Assembly: GCA_002685335.1 (NCBI GenBank)
Contig: NYWY01000038.1
Coordinates: 25,041-89,040, forward strand
Origin: Planctomycetaceae bacterium
GTDB lineage: Bacteria; Planctomycetota; Phycisphaerae; Phycisphaerales; SM1A02
Length of the DNA stretch: 64,000 nt
Reading direction: 5' to 3'
The notes below the pieces were generated by a model. It saw only the letters and a program-made list of their open reading frames with translations, did not search any database and was not told the DNA's origin. Below, piece by piece: positions 8,864 through 18,220 of this stretch (within the stretch, counting starts at the first letter, position 1; every line of letters begins with the position of its first letter). The translations under genes were made by a program, and so were the position numbers.

Positions 8864-8910
8864 AAGACGTTCATCGACAAGACCCAAAGACAGGAAGTCT
8901 GGAGACGGTC

Positions 8911-11900
8911 ATGGCAGACCAGGTGTCAACGGACCCGCAACGAAAAACGACTCCCGCCATTCGGCGAGGCGTGATCGATCGACGCCCACTGCTGATGGTG
9001 CTGGGGGGCGTCGCCGTCGCAGCATTGCTGGTGGCCGCGATCTGGCGTCTGGGAGATGACCAGACCCGGAAGACCCCGCGTCGAATCGTCGACCTCGATC
9101 GGATCGTGATTCCTTCGGTGCCGACGAGCGAGGAAATCGCGGCTCCTGCGAGTGAACTCGATCGGGACGTGCTCGCCAGTCTGCAGCAGGGCGCTTCCGT
9201 TCAGGTGGCGGACGAGTCCGGACGCCTCGCGCAGGAGTACGGGGCGATGAGGATCGACCCGCTGCCCGACGCCTGGATCTCGATGAAAAGGCCCTGGGCT
9301 CGATTGCATCCGGCCAGCGGCCGGACGATCGAGATGGAAGCCATCGATGGGACGATGCGAGTTCCGGAGCAGGCGATCGAAGCCGGAAGACTCGAGGGTG
9401 ATGTGCGAATCCGGCTCTACGAGCCGGGAGAGATGCCCGGCATCGATGGCAGGCGTCCTTCGGTCGTGATCGAAGCGGCGGAGGCGGAGTACGACGCGGG
9501 ACTCGGAGAGATCCGAAGTCGTCGTCGCGTACGCATCGAGACCGACGATGCCGTCTTCGTGGGCGAGGATCTTCGCATCGTGCTCGAGCAGGACGGCACC
9601 CGGATCGAACGACTGACGGTCGCTCGATCACTTGAACCCATCATGATCCGTTCACGCGCATTCGCCGCGTCCGAGCCGTCGTCACGAACGGAGACGGCAA
9701 GTCCTTCGGCTGGTGCTGGCGCTGATGCCGGGGCCGACGGTAAGACCGGCACGGCCAGGGTACGAACGCAGAACGACGCGGGCTCGAAGAGTTCCGAAGG
9801 ATCCTGGCGGGAACGCGGGGATGCACCGGAATCGGCGGACCCGCCCCGGATCTCACCGACCACCACCCCGGGGACGGCGCCGGCCGGTTCGACGGCGGTC
9901 GACGCGGGCTCGGTCTACCGGCTGGTGCTCGAGGATGAGGTCCTGATCGAACGACTCGCGGTGGACGACGACGGCGAGACGCGACGGAGCGCGGTTTCGG
10001 GAGACCGGCTGGTCGCGATCTTCCAACTCGGCGAGGCGGGGGTTGATGGCGTGGCGACGGGGAACCACGAGGGTGGTCGCCGGACCGGTCTTGCCGGGGC
10101 CTTCGGCGAAAGCCTGCCGGGACCCCGGGTGATGGTGGACTCTCGAATGGAACGTGGCTTCGTTCCAGCTCCCGCGGTGGCCTCCCGGAGGGCGATGATC
10201 CTTGGAACCGCACTCGCCGCCGGTGAGGCGGATTCAACCGTTCCCGAGGGGCAGTTCGTCCTCGTGCATTATTCGGGACGTCTGGTCATGACACCTGCTC
10301 CATCGCTGGCCCCGCAACTTCGGAATGCGGATGATGCTCGATTGGTGGTCGAAGGACTCGAGGGGGATGGGATCGAACTTCAGGATGAGACCAACGGCGC
10401 GACGGGGACCGCCGCCCGCCTGGAGTACCGGGTTTCGACCGATCGCGTCGAATTGATCGGTGACCAGTCACATCCGTTGCGATTGAGCAGCGCCAAGTTT
10501 TCGCTGGACGGAGGCCGTTTCTGGTTCGAGCGTTCGACCGCCACCGGCGGTCTCGTCGGGCCGGGTCGGATGATCTTCGACAAGAACGGAGCCCGGGCCG
10601 TTGAATCGGCGATGGACCATGGCATGGATGGAGTCCGGTTCGCGATCAGGCGGATGCTTGCGGATTCGTCTTCGGTCGGACTCGCGACCGCCCAGGCGGT
10701 GATGGCCGCCGTCCCGCGATCGATCGGACAGGATGCGGACGATGCGGGTGAGAACCAACCGCCTCGGCTGGAAATCGTCTGGGAGGGTGGTGTCGACCTC
10801 GACTTCTTCGAGGAGACCGACACTCGACTTCGACAGGCTCGCTTCCAGGGAGACGTTCGCGTGGCGGGCGAAGCCTTCCAATTGGGATCTCAAGCCCTGA
10901 CGGTCGACTTCGATCCCCAGGGTGAGGCGGACGCGATCGATCGGATCCTCGCCAGCGGCGATGCCCGGGTGGACCAGGTGGGTGACACGGGATCGCTCGA
11001 AGCGAAGGTCATCGATCTCGGACTCACGCGGACCGAGGATGGCCGGACCATTCCCGAAGAGATGATCGCAGAGGGGCGAGTCGCCGCCAGTGACTCATCG
11101 CAGACACTCTGGACGGAACGGCTGGTGGTGACCTTCCGGGAATTGGAAGAAGGGACGAAGGCCGCCCGCGGTCTGGCCGGAGGGTTTGCCGGGGGGATCG
11201 GGGGCGGGCGTGCCGTCGGATCCGAGGAGCCGGTCGAGGCCACGGACCCGGACGAGGATTTCGGGCAGATCGAGGTTCACACCGTCGCGGCGACCGAAGC
11301 GGTTCAGGTGAGGTTGGACGAAGGGGCTCGGGTGTTCGCGGATCGACTTCGCGGCGATGCGGTGGCCGGCGTGCTCGAACTCAGCGGTGAGGATGTGATG
11401 GTGCTTCGCGGCAATGTGATCGCCGATCGAATGCAGGAAGTCCGACTCGACGATTCCAAGCGGACGGTTCGAAGCCCCGGACCGGGTCGATTCCGCTATT
11501 ACGACGAGGCCGTGACCACCCCGAGCAAGGACCGGATCAAACGACCCTCTCCGACCAGTCGGACGTCCCTGGCAGCCACCTGGCGGGAGGCGATGGCCTA
11601 TCGCCAGACCCCCGATGGCACGGCAGGCCGGCTTGATCTTGAGGGCGACGTTCGAGTCCGGAGCACCCCGGATTCCAGGACCAGCGATCGACTCGACGCG
11701 CAATCCGTCGGCCTGGATCTCGCGCACGGGGCTGGGGGAGTGCGCGATGCGGGGGAACGTGAATCAGGACGCCTGCTTGCCCGCGAAGGAGAAACCACGC
11801 TGGAACGCATGGTCGCCCGCGGGGACGCCATCCTCGAGAGTCGAAGCTGGGACAACGATGAAAAGACCGGTGAACCCCGGCTGTTCCGAGTGACCGGTGA

Positions 11901-12504
11901 CGACGTCACCTACAAGGTCGAGACCGGCGAGGCCGCGGTCCAGGGCAAGGGGGGACTGCTGGTGCACGATCCCCGTCGCCGGGAGAACGATCAGGGCGAT
12001 TCGCCGGTGGAAGCCGGTTTTGGAGTCGACGGAACGACGCGATTCACCTGGGCGCGGCGCATGACGATGACCCGCGAGATCGACGGCCGTTACCTCGTGG
12101 TGATGGATCGGGAGGTCGAGGTCCTGCATGCAGGCCTTGAGAATGACGACACCATGACCCTGACCGGTGATCGTCTCGAGGTCACCATCGATCGTCCGGA
12201 GGATGAACCGGCTGCGCGGCCGCGAAACACGAACGTCGGAATCGAACTCGGAGGGCCGGCGGAGATCATGCGGGTCCGCGGTATCGGCCGGGTGTTCGTT
12301 CGCACGCCCGAGCATGACGTCGAATGTGAAGAGTTCGATTACAACGTCGACACCGGAATCGCGATTCTGCGAGCGTCACCCGGTCGGGTGGTCACCGTCC
12401 AGTCCAAGGCGGCTCGGACACCGATCCGTGCGGAACGGGTCCAGTGGGATCTCCGCAGCGGTCGGCTTCGAATCCTCGGTGGCGAAGGTGGCCTCGTCCG
12501 CTGA
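8911..12504 (+). CDS. Very large LptC/OstA-like LPS-export periplasmic protein
   Basis: A 1197-residue protein, about six times the usual LptC length. Residues about 24-47 form one membrane anchor (RRPLLMVLGGVAVAALLVAA); the rest would be periplasmic. Repeated strands of the type 'G-D-R-L-hydrophobic' (RLVVTFRELEE, DRLRGDAVAGVLELSGEDVMVLRGNV, TGDRLEVTIDRP, and the closing RAERVQWDLRSGRLRILGG) match the stacked beta-jellyroll of OstA/LptA/LptC proteins. Residues about 240-325 are a low-complexity linker rich in S, A, G, T and P. The start is ATG 8911 with GGAG 7 nt upstream; the open frame extends 29 codons further but lacks a ribosome site there. Position after kdsC is the second line of evidence. 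A plausible role is a long periplasmic LPS bridge combining LptC and LptA functions; that fusion is inference. Confidence 0.72.
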   Translation: MADQVSTDPQRKTTPAIRRGVIDRRPLLMVLGGVAVAALLVAAIWRLGDDQTRKTPRRIVDLDRIVIPSVPTSEEIAAPASELDRDVLASLQQGASVQVADESGRLAQEYGAMRIDPLPDAWISMKRPWARLHPASGRTIEMEAIDGTMRVPEQAIEAGRLEGDVRIRLYEPGEMPGIDGRRPSVVIEAAEAEYDAGLGEIRSRRRVRIETDDAVFVGEDLRIVLEQDGTRIERLTVARSLEPIMIRSRAFAASEPSSRTETASPSAGAGADAGADGKTGTARVRTQNDAGSKSSEGSWRERGDAPESADPPRISPTTTPGTAPAGSTAVDAGSVYRLVLEDEVLIERLAVDDDGETRRSAVSGDRLVAIFQLGEAGVDGVATGNHEGGRRTGLAGAFGESLPGPRVMVDSRMERGFVPAPAVASRRAMILGTALAAGEADSTVPEGQFVLVHYSGRLVMTPAPSLAPQLRNADDARLVVEGLEGDGIELQDETNGATGTAARLEYRVSTDRVELIGDQSHPLRLSSAKFSLDGGRFWFERSTATGGLVGPGRMIFDKNGARAVESAMDHGMDGVRFAIRRMLADSSSVGLATAQAVMAAVPRSIGQDADDAGENQPPRLEIVWEGGVDLDFFEETDTRLRQARFQGDVRVAGEAFQLGSQALTVDFDPQGEADAIDRILASGDARVDQVGDTGSLEAKVIDLGLTRTEDGRTIPEEMIAEGRVAASDSSQTLWTERLVVTFRELEEGTKAARGLAGGFAGGIGGGRAVGSEEPVEATDPDEDFGQIEVHTVAATEAVQVRLDEGARVFADRLRGDAVAGVLELSGEDVMVLRGNVIADRMQEVRLDDSKRTVRSPGPGRFRYYDEAVTTPSKDRIKRPSPTSRTSLAATWREAMAYRQTPDGTAGRLDLEGDVRVRSTPDSRTSDRLDAQSVGLDLAHGAGGVRDAGERESGRLLAREGETTLERMVARGDAILESRSWDNDEKTGEPRLFRVTGDDVTYKVETGEAAVQGKGGLLVHDPRRRENDQGDSPVEAGFGVDGTTRFTWARRMTMTREIDGRYLVVMDREVEVLHAGLENDDTMTLTGDRLEVTIDRPEDEPAARPRNTNVGIELGGPAEIMRVRGIGRVFVRTPEHDVECEEFDYNVDTGIAILRASPGRVVTVQSKAARTPIRAERVQWDLRSGRLRILGGEGGLVR

Positions 12505-12576
12505 GCGTCGGGGATCCGGTTCGCGTTTCTCGCGAGGGGGCGGTGCGAGTCGAACCAGGCCCTTCTCGAACCTGAC

Positions 12577-13356
12577 TCAGAGTTCGGTCCGGATCTCCCA
12601 GAGATCTGGAAAGAGGGGTTGGAAGAGGGTCTTCTGGAGATAGCCCACGCCGGGGGAACCACCGGTTCCCTTCTTGAATCCGATGGTCCTCTCCACCATC
12701 TTCACATGGCGGTATCTCCATTCCTGGATCCCCTCGTCGAGATCGACGAGGAGTTCGCAGAGCCCTCGAAGCCTTGGAAGCTCCCGATACATGCGGATGA
12801 ACTCGGGAAGCATCGCTTCACACGGCCGGGTGGCTTCGACCCCCTGGGCGTAGGCTTCGGACGGCACCTGCACCCCGTGTCGGGAGAGGAAGCCGAGCAC
12901 GCATTCCCACACCGATGTCTCCTTGAGACGTTCTTCGAGCGCCAGCCGCTCCGGAGATCCTTCCGGATAGTTGGCCAGAGGGCGATCCCGCTTGTGGCCG
13001 AGCATGAATTCCCACTCGCGAAACTGCACGCTCTGGAAGCCGCTGGAGTTGGCGAGAAAGTCTCGGAACGAGAGGAAGGAGACCGGCGTCATCGTCTCGA
13101 GGACGTCGATCTGGCCGACCATGGTCTTCAAGATGGTCAGGATCCGGCCGAGGGTCGCCTCGGCCGTGATCAGGTCGTCTGCGTCCAACATCCGGCGGAG
13201 ATGCTCGGTCTCGTGGATCTGCTGCTTGAACCAGAGTTCGTAGACCTGGTGGATGACGATGAACAGCATCTCGTCGTGCTCAGGGCCATCGGACCGGGGC
13301 GACTGGAGATCGAGAAGTTCGGGGACCCGAAGGTACGAAGCGTAGGTAAGGTTCAC
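12577..13356 (-). CDS. kynA: Tryptophan 2,3-dioxygenase
   Basis: This 259-residue protein shows the TDO family throughout: LTYASYLRVPELLDLQ at the N-terminus, HDEMLFIVIHQVYELWFKQ, then FREWEFMLGHKR, and the heme-ligand region RYRHVKMVERTIG with the histidine near residue 217, followed by the substrate loop KGTGGSPGVGYL. The usual sequence is GTGGSSG, so S to P is a minor change. The enzyme opens the indole ring of L-tryptophan with O2, giving N-formylkynurenine, as a heme-dependent cytosolic tetramer. Its start codon overlaps the stop of the upstream CrtP-like gene by 4 bases (ATGA), so the two are probably co-translated. No other kynurenine-pathway gene is present in the window. Confidence 0.95.
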   Translation of the reverse strand: MNLTYASYLRVPELLDLQSPRSDGPEHDEMLFIVIHQVYELWFKQQIHETEHLRRMLDADDLITAEATLGRILTILKTMVGQIDVLETMTPVSFLSFRDFLANSSGFQSVQFREWEFMLGHKRDRPLANYPEGSPERLALEERLKETSVWECVLGFLSRHGVQVPSEAYAQGVEATRPCEAMLPEFIRMYRELPRLRGLCELLVDLDEGIQEWRYRHVKMVERTIGFKKGTGGSPGVGYLQKTLFQPLFPDLWEIRTEL

Positions 13357-14966
13357 ACCTCGGATGGTACGGGTTCGCTCTGAGGATCGCCCACGAGGGG
13401 GGCGGGCGGGATGACGGTGGGGCTGGCGGTCCAGGCCGCCGGAGCCTCCAGATCGTGTTCACGACACAGGAGATCGGCGGTGATCTGGCTGGAGAGGAAG
13501 ATCACCGGCAGTCCGGATCCCGGATGGGTGCCGCCACCGACCATCCAGACGCCGTCGACATCTTCGAGCTGGTGTTGCGGTCGACGGTGGAGCATCTGAT
13601 CGAGGCCGTGGGCCAGATTGAAGGTCGCGCCGAGATTGATCCGCTCGTTCCGCCAGTCCGCGGGAGTCACCATCTTCTCGGTCCGAATCCGATCGCGGAC
13701 GTTCGCAATGCCGAAGACGTTCTCGAGCCGGTCGAGCGTCGCCTCGCGATAGACGGAGGCCGTCTCGTTCCAGTCGATTTCCGCCCCGTCATTGGGGGTC
13801 GGCACGAGGACGTAGAGGGAGGAATCACCATCTGGCGCCAGGGTCTTGTCGATCCTCGAGGGGTTGTGGACGTAGGTGGAGGCGTCATCGGTCAGTCTCC
13901 CGCCGCCGATGTCGCCGAGGTTGTCCTGATAGCCACGGGAGGTGTAGATGGTGTGGTGGGGGAGATCCACGTCTCCTTCGAGCCCGAGATAAAGCATGAA
14001 GGTGCTGCAGGAGTATTTCTTCGAATCAACGTTCGCGTCGCTCCACTTCCGTCGGAGTGCGGGGGGGATCAGGTTCTTGATCGCCCAGGTGGCATCGGCG
14101 TTGATCACGACGTCGTCGTAGCGGTGCATCCCGCTGGAGGATCGGAGGCCCTTGGCACGGCGTCCATCGAAATCGATCGCCTCCACCGGGTCGGCGAGTC
14201 GGATCTGACCACCCATCTGCCTGAAGGCGTCCGCCATCGCGTTGACCAGGGCGTTGCAGCCGCCCTTCGGATGCCAGACGCCGTATTCGTATTCAATGAA
14301 CGGCAGGATCGAGAAGAGCCCCGGGCAGTCGAAGGGGCTCATTCCGAGGTACTTGCTCTGAAACGAAAGGGCGAGGCGGACATGATCGTTCTTGAAGTAG
14401 GACGAGAGGTTCCCGTGAACCGACTGCCATGGTTTGAGACTCGGGCCGACCTTCATCGCATCCCACGACACCAGATCGAGAAGCGAGCGGATCGGTCGCC
14501 GAAGGATGGGGGTCATGAGTTCCAGCTTGCGGCGGTTGTCACGCATGAAGCGGCGGAACGCCTCGCCATCTCCGGGCTGGATCTCTTCGAGCGTGGCGGC
14601 CATCCGGTCGACGTCCTGGGTGGCATCGATCTTCAGCGGCGCCTCGTCGGGCCGTCCGATCAGCAACCGGTACATCGGATCGAGACGATGGAGATCGGCA
14701 TGGTCCGAGAGACGGAGTCCGCAGCGGGAGAAGACCTCCTCCAGCACCCAGGGCATCATGAAGAAGGTGGGGCCGGTATCGAAACAGAACCCGTCCTGTT
14801 CGATCCGCCGGGTTCGACCCCCGACGACCGCCTGAGCCTCGTGGATCACGACTTCGGCCCCGGCATGGGCGAGAATCATCGCGGTGGCCAGGCCTCCCGG
14901 CCCGGCACCGATGATTCCGATGCGGGGGGGATTGCGATGACCGACGGTGGGGGAGGGGGCGATCAT
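13353..14966 (-). CDS. CrtP/CrtN/CrtI-family carotenoid oxidase or desaturase
   Basis: This 537-residue FAD enzyme begins with the dinucleotide-binding motif RIGIIGAGPGGLATA near residues 15-29, followed by the conserved acidic strand end (VVIHEAQ) and GGRTRRI. It ends with the family C-terminal FAD motif (GVWMVGGGTHPGSGLPVIFLSSQITADLL), typical of phytoene/diapophytoene desaturases and the related CrtP oxidases. It is paralogous to the CrtN-like protein at 16631-18220. By analogy with staphyloxanthin synthesis, one of the two desaturates diapophytoene and the other oxidises a terminal methyl to the aldehyde. Linkage suggests this one could be CrtP-like, but motif reading alone cannot decide. 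It is transcribed divergently from the aldehyde dehydrogenase and overlaps kynA downstream. Confidence 0.82.
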   Translation of the reverse strand: MIAPSPTVGHRNPPRIGIIGAGPGGLATAMILAHAGAEVVIHEAQAVVGGRTRRIEQDGFCFDTGPTFFMMPWVLEEVFSRCGLRLSDHADLHRLDPMYRLLIGRPDEAPLKIDATQDVDRMAATLEEIQPGDGEAFRRFMRDNRRKLELMTPILRRPIRSLLDLVSWDAMKVGPSLKPWQSVHGNLSSYFKNDHVRLALSFQSKYLGMSPFDCPGLFSILPFIEYEYGVWHPKGGCNALVNAMADAFRQMGGQIRLADPVEAIDFDGRRAKGLRSSSGMHRYDDVVINADATWAIKNLIPPALRRKWSDANVDSKKYSCSTFMLYLGLEGDVDLPHHTIYTSRGYQDNLGDIGGGRLTDDASTYVHNPSRIDKTLAPDGDSSLYVLVPTPNDGAEIDWNETASVYREATLDRLENVFGIANVRDRIRTEKMVTPADWRNERINLGATFNLAHGLDQMLHRRPQHQLEDVDGVWMVGGGTHPGSGLPVIFLSSQITADLLCREHDLEAPAAWTASPTVIPPAPLVGDPQSEPVPSEV

Positions 14967-15089
14967 GGAGCGCGTTTCGTGGAGGGATGGGGCTGGATGC
15001 GACGTGAAGTCGTCAACAGTGGAAAAACGGAGGCAAAACTAACGAATCCGGTCTGGCTCGGCTTCCGAAACCGCGCGCGATCGGTTGAG
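14967..15089. promoter_or_regulatory. Divergent control region of the carotenoid cluster
   Basis: A 123-base spacer separates the CrtP-like gene (left, minus) from the aldehyde dehydrogenase gene (right, plus). It is locally AT-richer around 15015-15045, and the minus strand carries TTGAC near 15010-15020. It must hold both promoters, but no full consensus box was identified. Neither flanking gene has a strong ribosome site. Confidence 0.35.
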
Positions 15090-16625
15090 ATGAACACGAA
15101 CATGACGCACCCTAACCAAGAATCCGAATCCCGCGAGGTGATCGTCGCCGAGCGACCCGCGAAGACGGTGTCTCCATCCATCCAGGAGGGTGGAAGGACG
15201 GTCTGGACGAGGTCCTCCCGAATGGGTCCTCCGGGTTCCCGGGAACGCCTCCAGTGGGCGAGGACGTTCGGTCGGCTGGTCGCGGCGGACGCCACCGAAC
15301 TGTCGAGACTCGCGGAGGAGGAGATCAGCAAGCCTGCCTGGGAGACGATCGCGGCCGAGATCCTGCCGACGGTCGCCGCGTGTCGCTGGCACGCCCGCCG
15401 GGCGGGCCGGATTCTCGCGGATCGCCGACTGCGGGATCGCCCGTGGTGGTTGCCGGGGCAATCCCTGCGGGTCACCCGGGTGCCTCACGGACGGGTGGGG
15501 ATCATCGCGACCTGGAACTACCCGATCCAGTTGCTTGGAGTCCAGTTGGTCCAGGCGGTGGTGGCCGGAAACCGAGTGGTCGTGAAGCCCAGTGAACGAA
15601 CCCCGCGGACCCAGGCCCGACTGTTGGAGCTGGCCAGCCATGCCGGGCTCGATGAATTCGAACTTGAGGTGAGGTCGCCGGAACGGGCGGCTGGAGCGGC
15701 CCTGCTGGAGGAGGCCGAGCTCGATCATGTCGCGTTCACCGGTTCGACCAGCGTCGGGCGACATGTCGCCATCGCATGCGCCGAACGGCTGATCCCCACG
15801 ACCCTCGAACTTTCCGGCTGCGATTCCGTGATCGTGCTCGAAGACGCGGATCCGGTCCTCGCGGCCAAGGTCGCCTGGGCCGGGCTGGTCATGAACCACG
15901 GGCAGACCTGCATGGCTCCCCGTCGCATTCTCGTGCACGAAGCGATCGCTTCGCGATTCACCGCCGCTCTGGTCCCGCTCGCCGCGGGAGCCGCGCCCCG
16001 GGCGCTTGCCGATCGCGCCGCCGCGGCTCGTCACCGATCATTGGTCGCGGACGCGGTTCGACACGGTGCGATCCTCGCCTCGCTCGGTGAGGACGATCGA
16101 GACGACGAGATCGTCCGCCCCCAGGCCGCGATCGGCTGTCCGGTCGAGGCGGAGGCCTTCTCCGCCGATCATTTCGGCCCGCTGGTGGTCACCGCGATCT
16201 GGAAGGACGAGGCCTCGCTGCTCGAACTCCATCGTCGCGGAGGGAAGCACCTGGCGACCAGCATCTTCACCGGCGACGCCGGTCGAGCCGCCCGGCTCGC
16301 GCCGGCCCTGGGTGGTGGCATGGTGACCGTGAACGACACCATCATTCCGTTCGCCCACCCCGCGGCGCCGCTGGCACCCGCGGGCGACAGTGGATGGGGT
16401 GTGAGCCAGGGGATCGACGGTCTCCTCTCCATGACCCGACCTCTGGTGGTCTCGCGGACCGGACGTCTTCGAATCCCCCCGGGCGAACCCGATGACCGGG
16501 CGAAGTCCATGCTTCGCCGACTCGTGGACTTCCATGGGCGTGGAATAGATCCTCCGCCGCCGGAAGCACGCCCCGTTTCAGAATCCTCCCGGGAACACCC
16601 GGGCAACCCCCCGACGGAACGTTGA
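15090..16625 (+). CDS. Aldehyde dehydrogenase, probably carotenoid aldehyde-oxidising (AldH-like)
   Basis: A 511-residue member of the NAD(P)-dependent aldehyde dehydrogenase superfamily. Landmarks are the substrate-proximal motif TWNYPIQL, the cofactor-binding VVKPSERTP, FTGSTSVGRH, the general base E240 in LELSGCDSV (usually ELGG) and the nucleophile C274 in NHGQTCMAPRR. Near the C-terminus, GGGMVTVNDTII stands where the family has a conserved Asn loop. In staphyloxanthin-type pathways such an enzyme oxidises the terminal diaponeurosporenal aldehyde to the acid that is later esterified. Placement between the two carotenoid desaturase-like genes makes that the best reading. The open frame continues far upstream, but that part is antisense to the CrtP-like gene; ATG 15090 (or 15102) is taken as start. 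Confidence 0.85.
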   Translation: MNTNMTHPNQESESREVIVAERPAKTVSPSIQEGGRTVWTRSSRMGPPGSRERLQWARTFGRLVAADATELSRLAEEEISKPAWETIAAEILPTVAACRWHARRAGRILADRRLRDRPWWLPGQSLRVTRVPHGRVGIIATWNYPIQLLGVQLVQAVVAGNRVVVKPSERTPRTQARLLELASHAGLDEFELEVRSPERAAGAALLEEAELDHVAFTGSTSVGRHVAIACAERLIPTTLELSGCDSVIVLEDADPVLAAKVAWAGLVMNHGQTCMAPRRILVHEAIASRFTAALVPLAAGAAPRALADRAAAARHRSLVADAVRHGAILASLGEDDRDDEIVRPQAAIGCPVEAEAFSADHFGPLVVTAIWKDEASLLELHRRGGKHLATSIFTGDAGRAARLAPALGGGMVTVNDTIIPFAHPAAPLAPAGDSGWGVSQGIDGLLSMTRPLVVSRTGRLRIPPGEPDDRAKSMLRRLVDFHGRGIDPPPPEARPVSESSREHPGNPPTER

Positions 16626-16630
16626 ACGAC

Positions 16631-18220
16631 ATGTCCAAAGCAAAGACGAAGGTGGTGGTCATCGGTGGCGGGCTCGCAGGACTCGCATCCGCGGTCGAGC
16701 TGCAGACCCGGGGTCTCGACGTCACGATCATCGATCGCAATCCTCATCTCGGCGGCAAGATGAACGTGCTGCAGGAGCGGGGCTACACGTTCGACATGGG
16801 ACCGACGATCCTGACCATGCCCCAGGTCATCCGGGGGATCATCTCCCGGACCGGCCGGAAGGTCTCCGACTACATCGACCTCGTGGATCTCGATCCGCAG
16901 TGGCGATGCTTCTACGACGACGGCAAGGTGCTGGACCTTCGCGGAGACGTGGAGACGATGGCGACCGCCCTTGATCTGCAGTTCCCGGGATCGGGTGCCG
17001 GCGCCGGCTGGCGCTCCTTCATCGAGTTCAGTCGTCGGATGTACGGACTGAGCGAGAAGGTCTTCTTCTACCGGGACCTCGGAGGGGTCATCGACCTGAT
17101 GAAGACCACGCCCACGACCGAGCCCGGGATCCTCAAGGACGTGCTGGGGATGCGGATGCATTCGACCGTCGGAGCCACGATTCACAAGCACATCCGCGAA
17201 CCGCACGTCGCCCAACTGTGCGAACACTTCCTGCAGTACGTGGGTTCCAGCCCGTTCCTCGCCCCCGCGATCCTCTCGCTCATCGCCGCGGCCCAGGTCG
17301 ACCATGGGTGCTGCTACGCCATGGGAGGAACCCGGATGGTGGCGAGAAGCATGGAGCGGATCCTCCGGGAAGAGGAGGCGACGATCATTCTCGGGACCGG
17401 GGTGAGTCGCGTTCTCCACGCGAAGGGACGAGCCAGTGCGGTCGAGCTCGAGGACGGTCGGACGATCGAGGCGGACATCGTGGTCAGCAACTGCGACGTC
17501 CAGCGAACCTATCGCGACCTTCTCGGCGACGATGACAGCCTGAACGAACAGGCGAAGATCGGCAAGCGGTACACGCCCGCCTGCAGTGGTGTGGTGCTGT
17601 ATCTCGGACTCGACCGGCAGTACGACCATCTCCTGCATCACGATTTCCTCTTCAGTCGTGACCCGGAGTTCGAATTCGCGGACATCTACGACCGCGGTAT
17701 TCCCGCCCGTGACCCCTCCGTCTATCTCTGCGTGCCGAGTCGGTCCGATCCGAGTCAGGCTCCGGAAGGCGGAGAATCGCTCTACGCCCTGATTCACACG
17801 CCGTACCTTCGGCCCGGACAGGACTGGAACGGACGGGGTGGATTGCTCGAGCAGTACCGACCGATCATCATGGACAAGTTGAAGCGTCACGGGATGGCGG
17901 ACATTGAAGAGCACATCGTGCTCGAGCGGCATCTGACGCCGGAAGACATCGACCGCATGTACAATGCCGAAGGTGGAGCGATCTACGGTCTCGCGAGCCA
18001 TGGGCGAATGGCCGGTGGCTTCAAGCCTCGAAATCGCAGCCGCGTGGTCAGGAATCTCTACCTCGCCGGCGGCAGCGCCAACCCGGGCCCCGGCGTGCCC
18101 ATGGTCCTGATGAGTGGAGTCACCGCAGCCCTTGCGGTCGCGGAAGACCTGGGTATCGGTGATCCGCGAAAGGGTGAGACTCAGGAGGCGGCATGCCCGG
18201 AACCGGAGATGGTGGTCTGA
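16631..18220 (+). CDS. CrtN/CrtI-family carotenoid desaturase
   Basis: This 529-residue flavoprotein starts with KVVVIGGGLAGLASAVELQTRG (Rossmann FAD motif at about 8-30), then LGGKMNVLQERGYTFDMGPTILTMP, which is diagnostic of the phytoene/diapophytoene desaturase family. The mid region has GGTRMVARSMERILREEEA, and the C-terminus has NLYLAGGSANPGPGVPMVLMSG, the second FAD/substrate motif. It would act on membrane-embedded C30 or C40 polyenes, inserting conjugated double bonds. The start is ATG 16631, 5 nt after the stop of the aldehyde dehydrogenase; a TTG at 16622 overlapping that stop is an alternative. It overlaps the acyltransferase gene by 28 bases, indicating one transcript. Assignment as CrtN rather than CrtP is tentative. 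Confidence 0.85.
   Translation: MSKAKTKVVVIGGGLAGLASAVELQTRGLDVTIIDRNPHLGGKMNVLQERGYTFDMGPTILTMPQVIRGIISRTGRKVSDYIDLVDLDPQWRCFYDDGKVLDLRGDVETMATALDLQFPGSGAGAGWRSFIEFSRRMYGLSEKVFFYRDLGGVIDLMKTTPTTEPGILKDVLGMRMHSTVGATIHKHIREPHVAQLCEHFLQYVGSSPFLAPAILSLIAAAQVDHGCCYAMGGTRMVARSMERILREEEATIILGTGVSRVLHAKGRASAVELEDGRTIEADIVVSNCDVQRTYRDLLGDDDSLNEQAKIGKRYTPACSGVVLYLGLDRQYDHLLHHDFLFSRDPEFEFADIYDRGIPARDPSVYLCVPSRSDPSQAPEGGESLYALIHTPYLRPGQDWNGRGGLLEQYRPIIMDKLKRHGMADIEEHIVLERHLTPEDIDRMYNAEGGAIYGLASHGRMAGGFKPRNRSRVVRNLYLAGGSANPGPGVPMVLMSGVTAALAVAEDLGIGDPRKGETQEAACPEPEMVV

Noticed and set aside
13455..15089. Long plus-strand extension upstream of the aldehyde dehydrogenase
   Set aside because: It is antisense to the CrtP-like gene, has no family match, and the dehydrogenase N-terminus begins at 15090-15102.
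16169..18001. 610-codon minus-strand open frame
   Set aside because: Antisense to the CrtN-like gene; no domain, and high GC alone explains the open frame.
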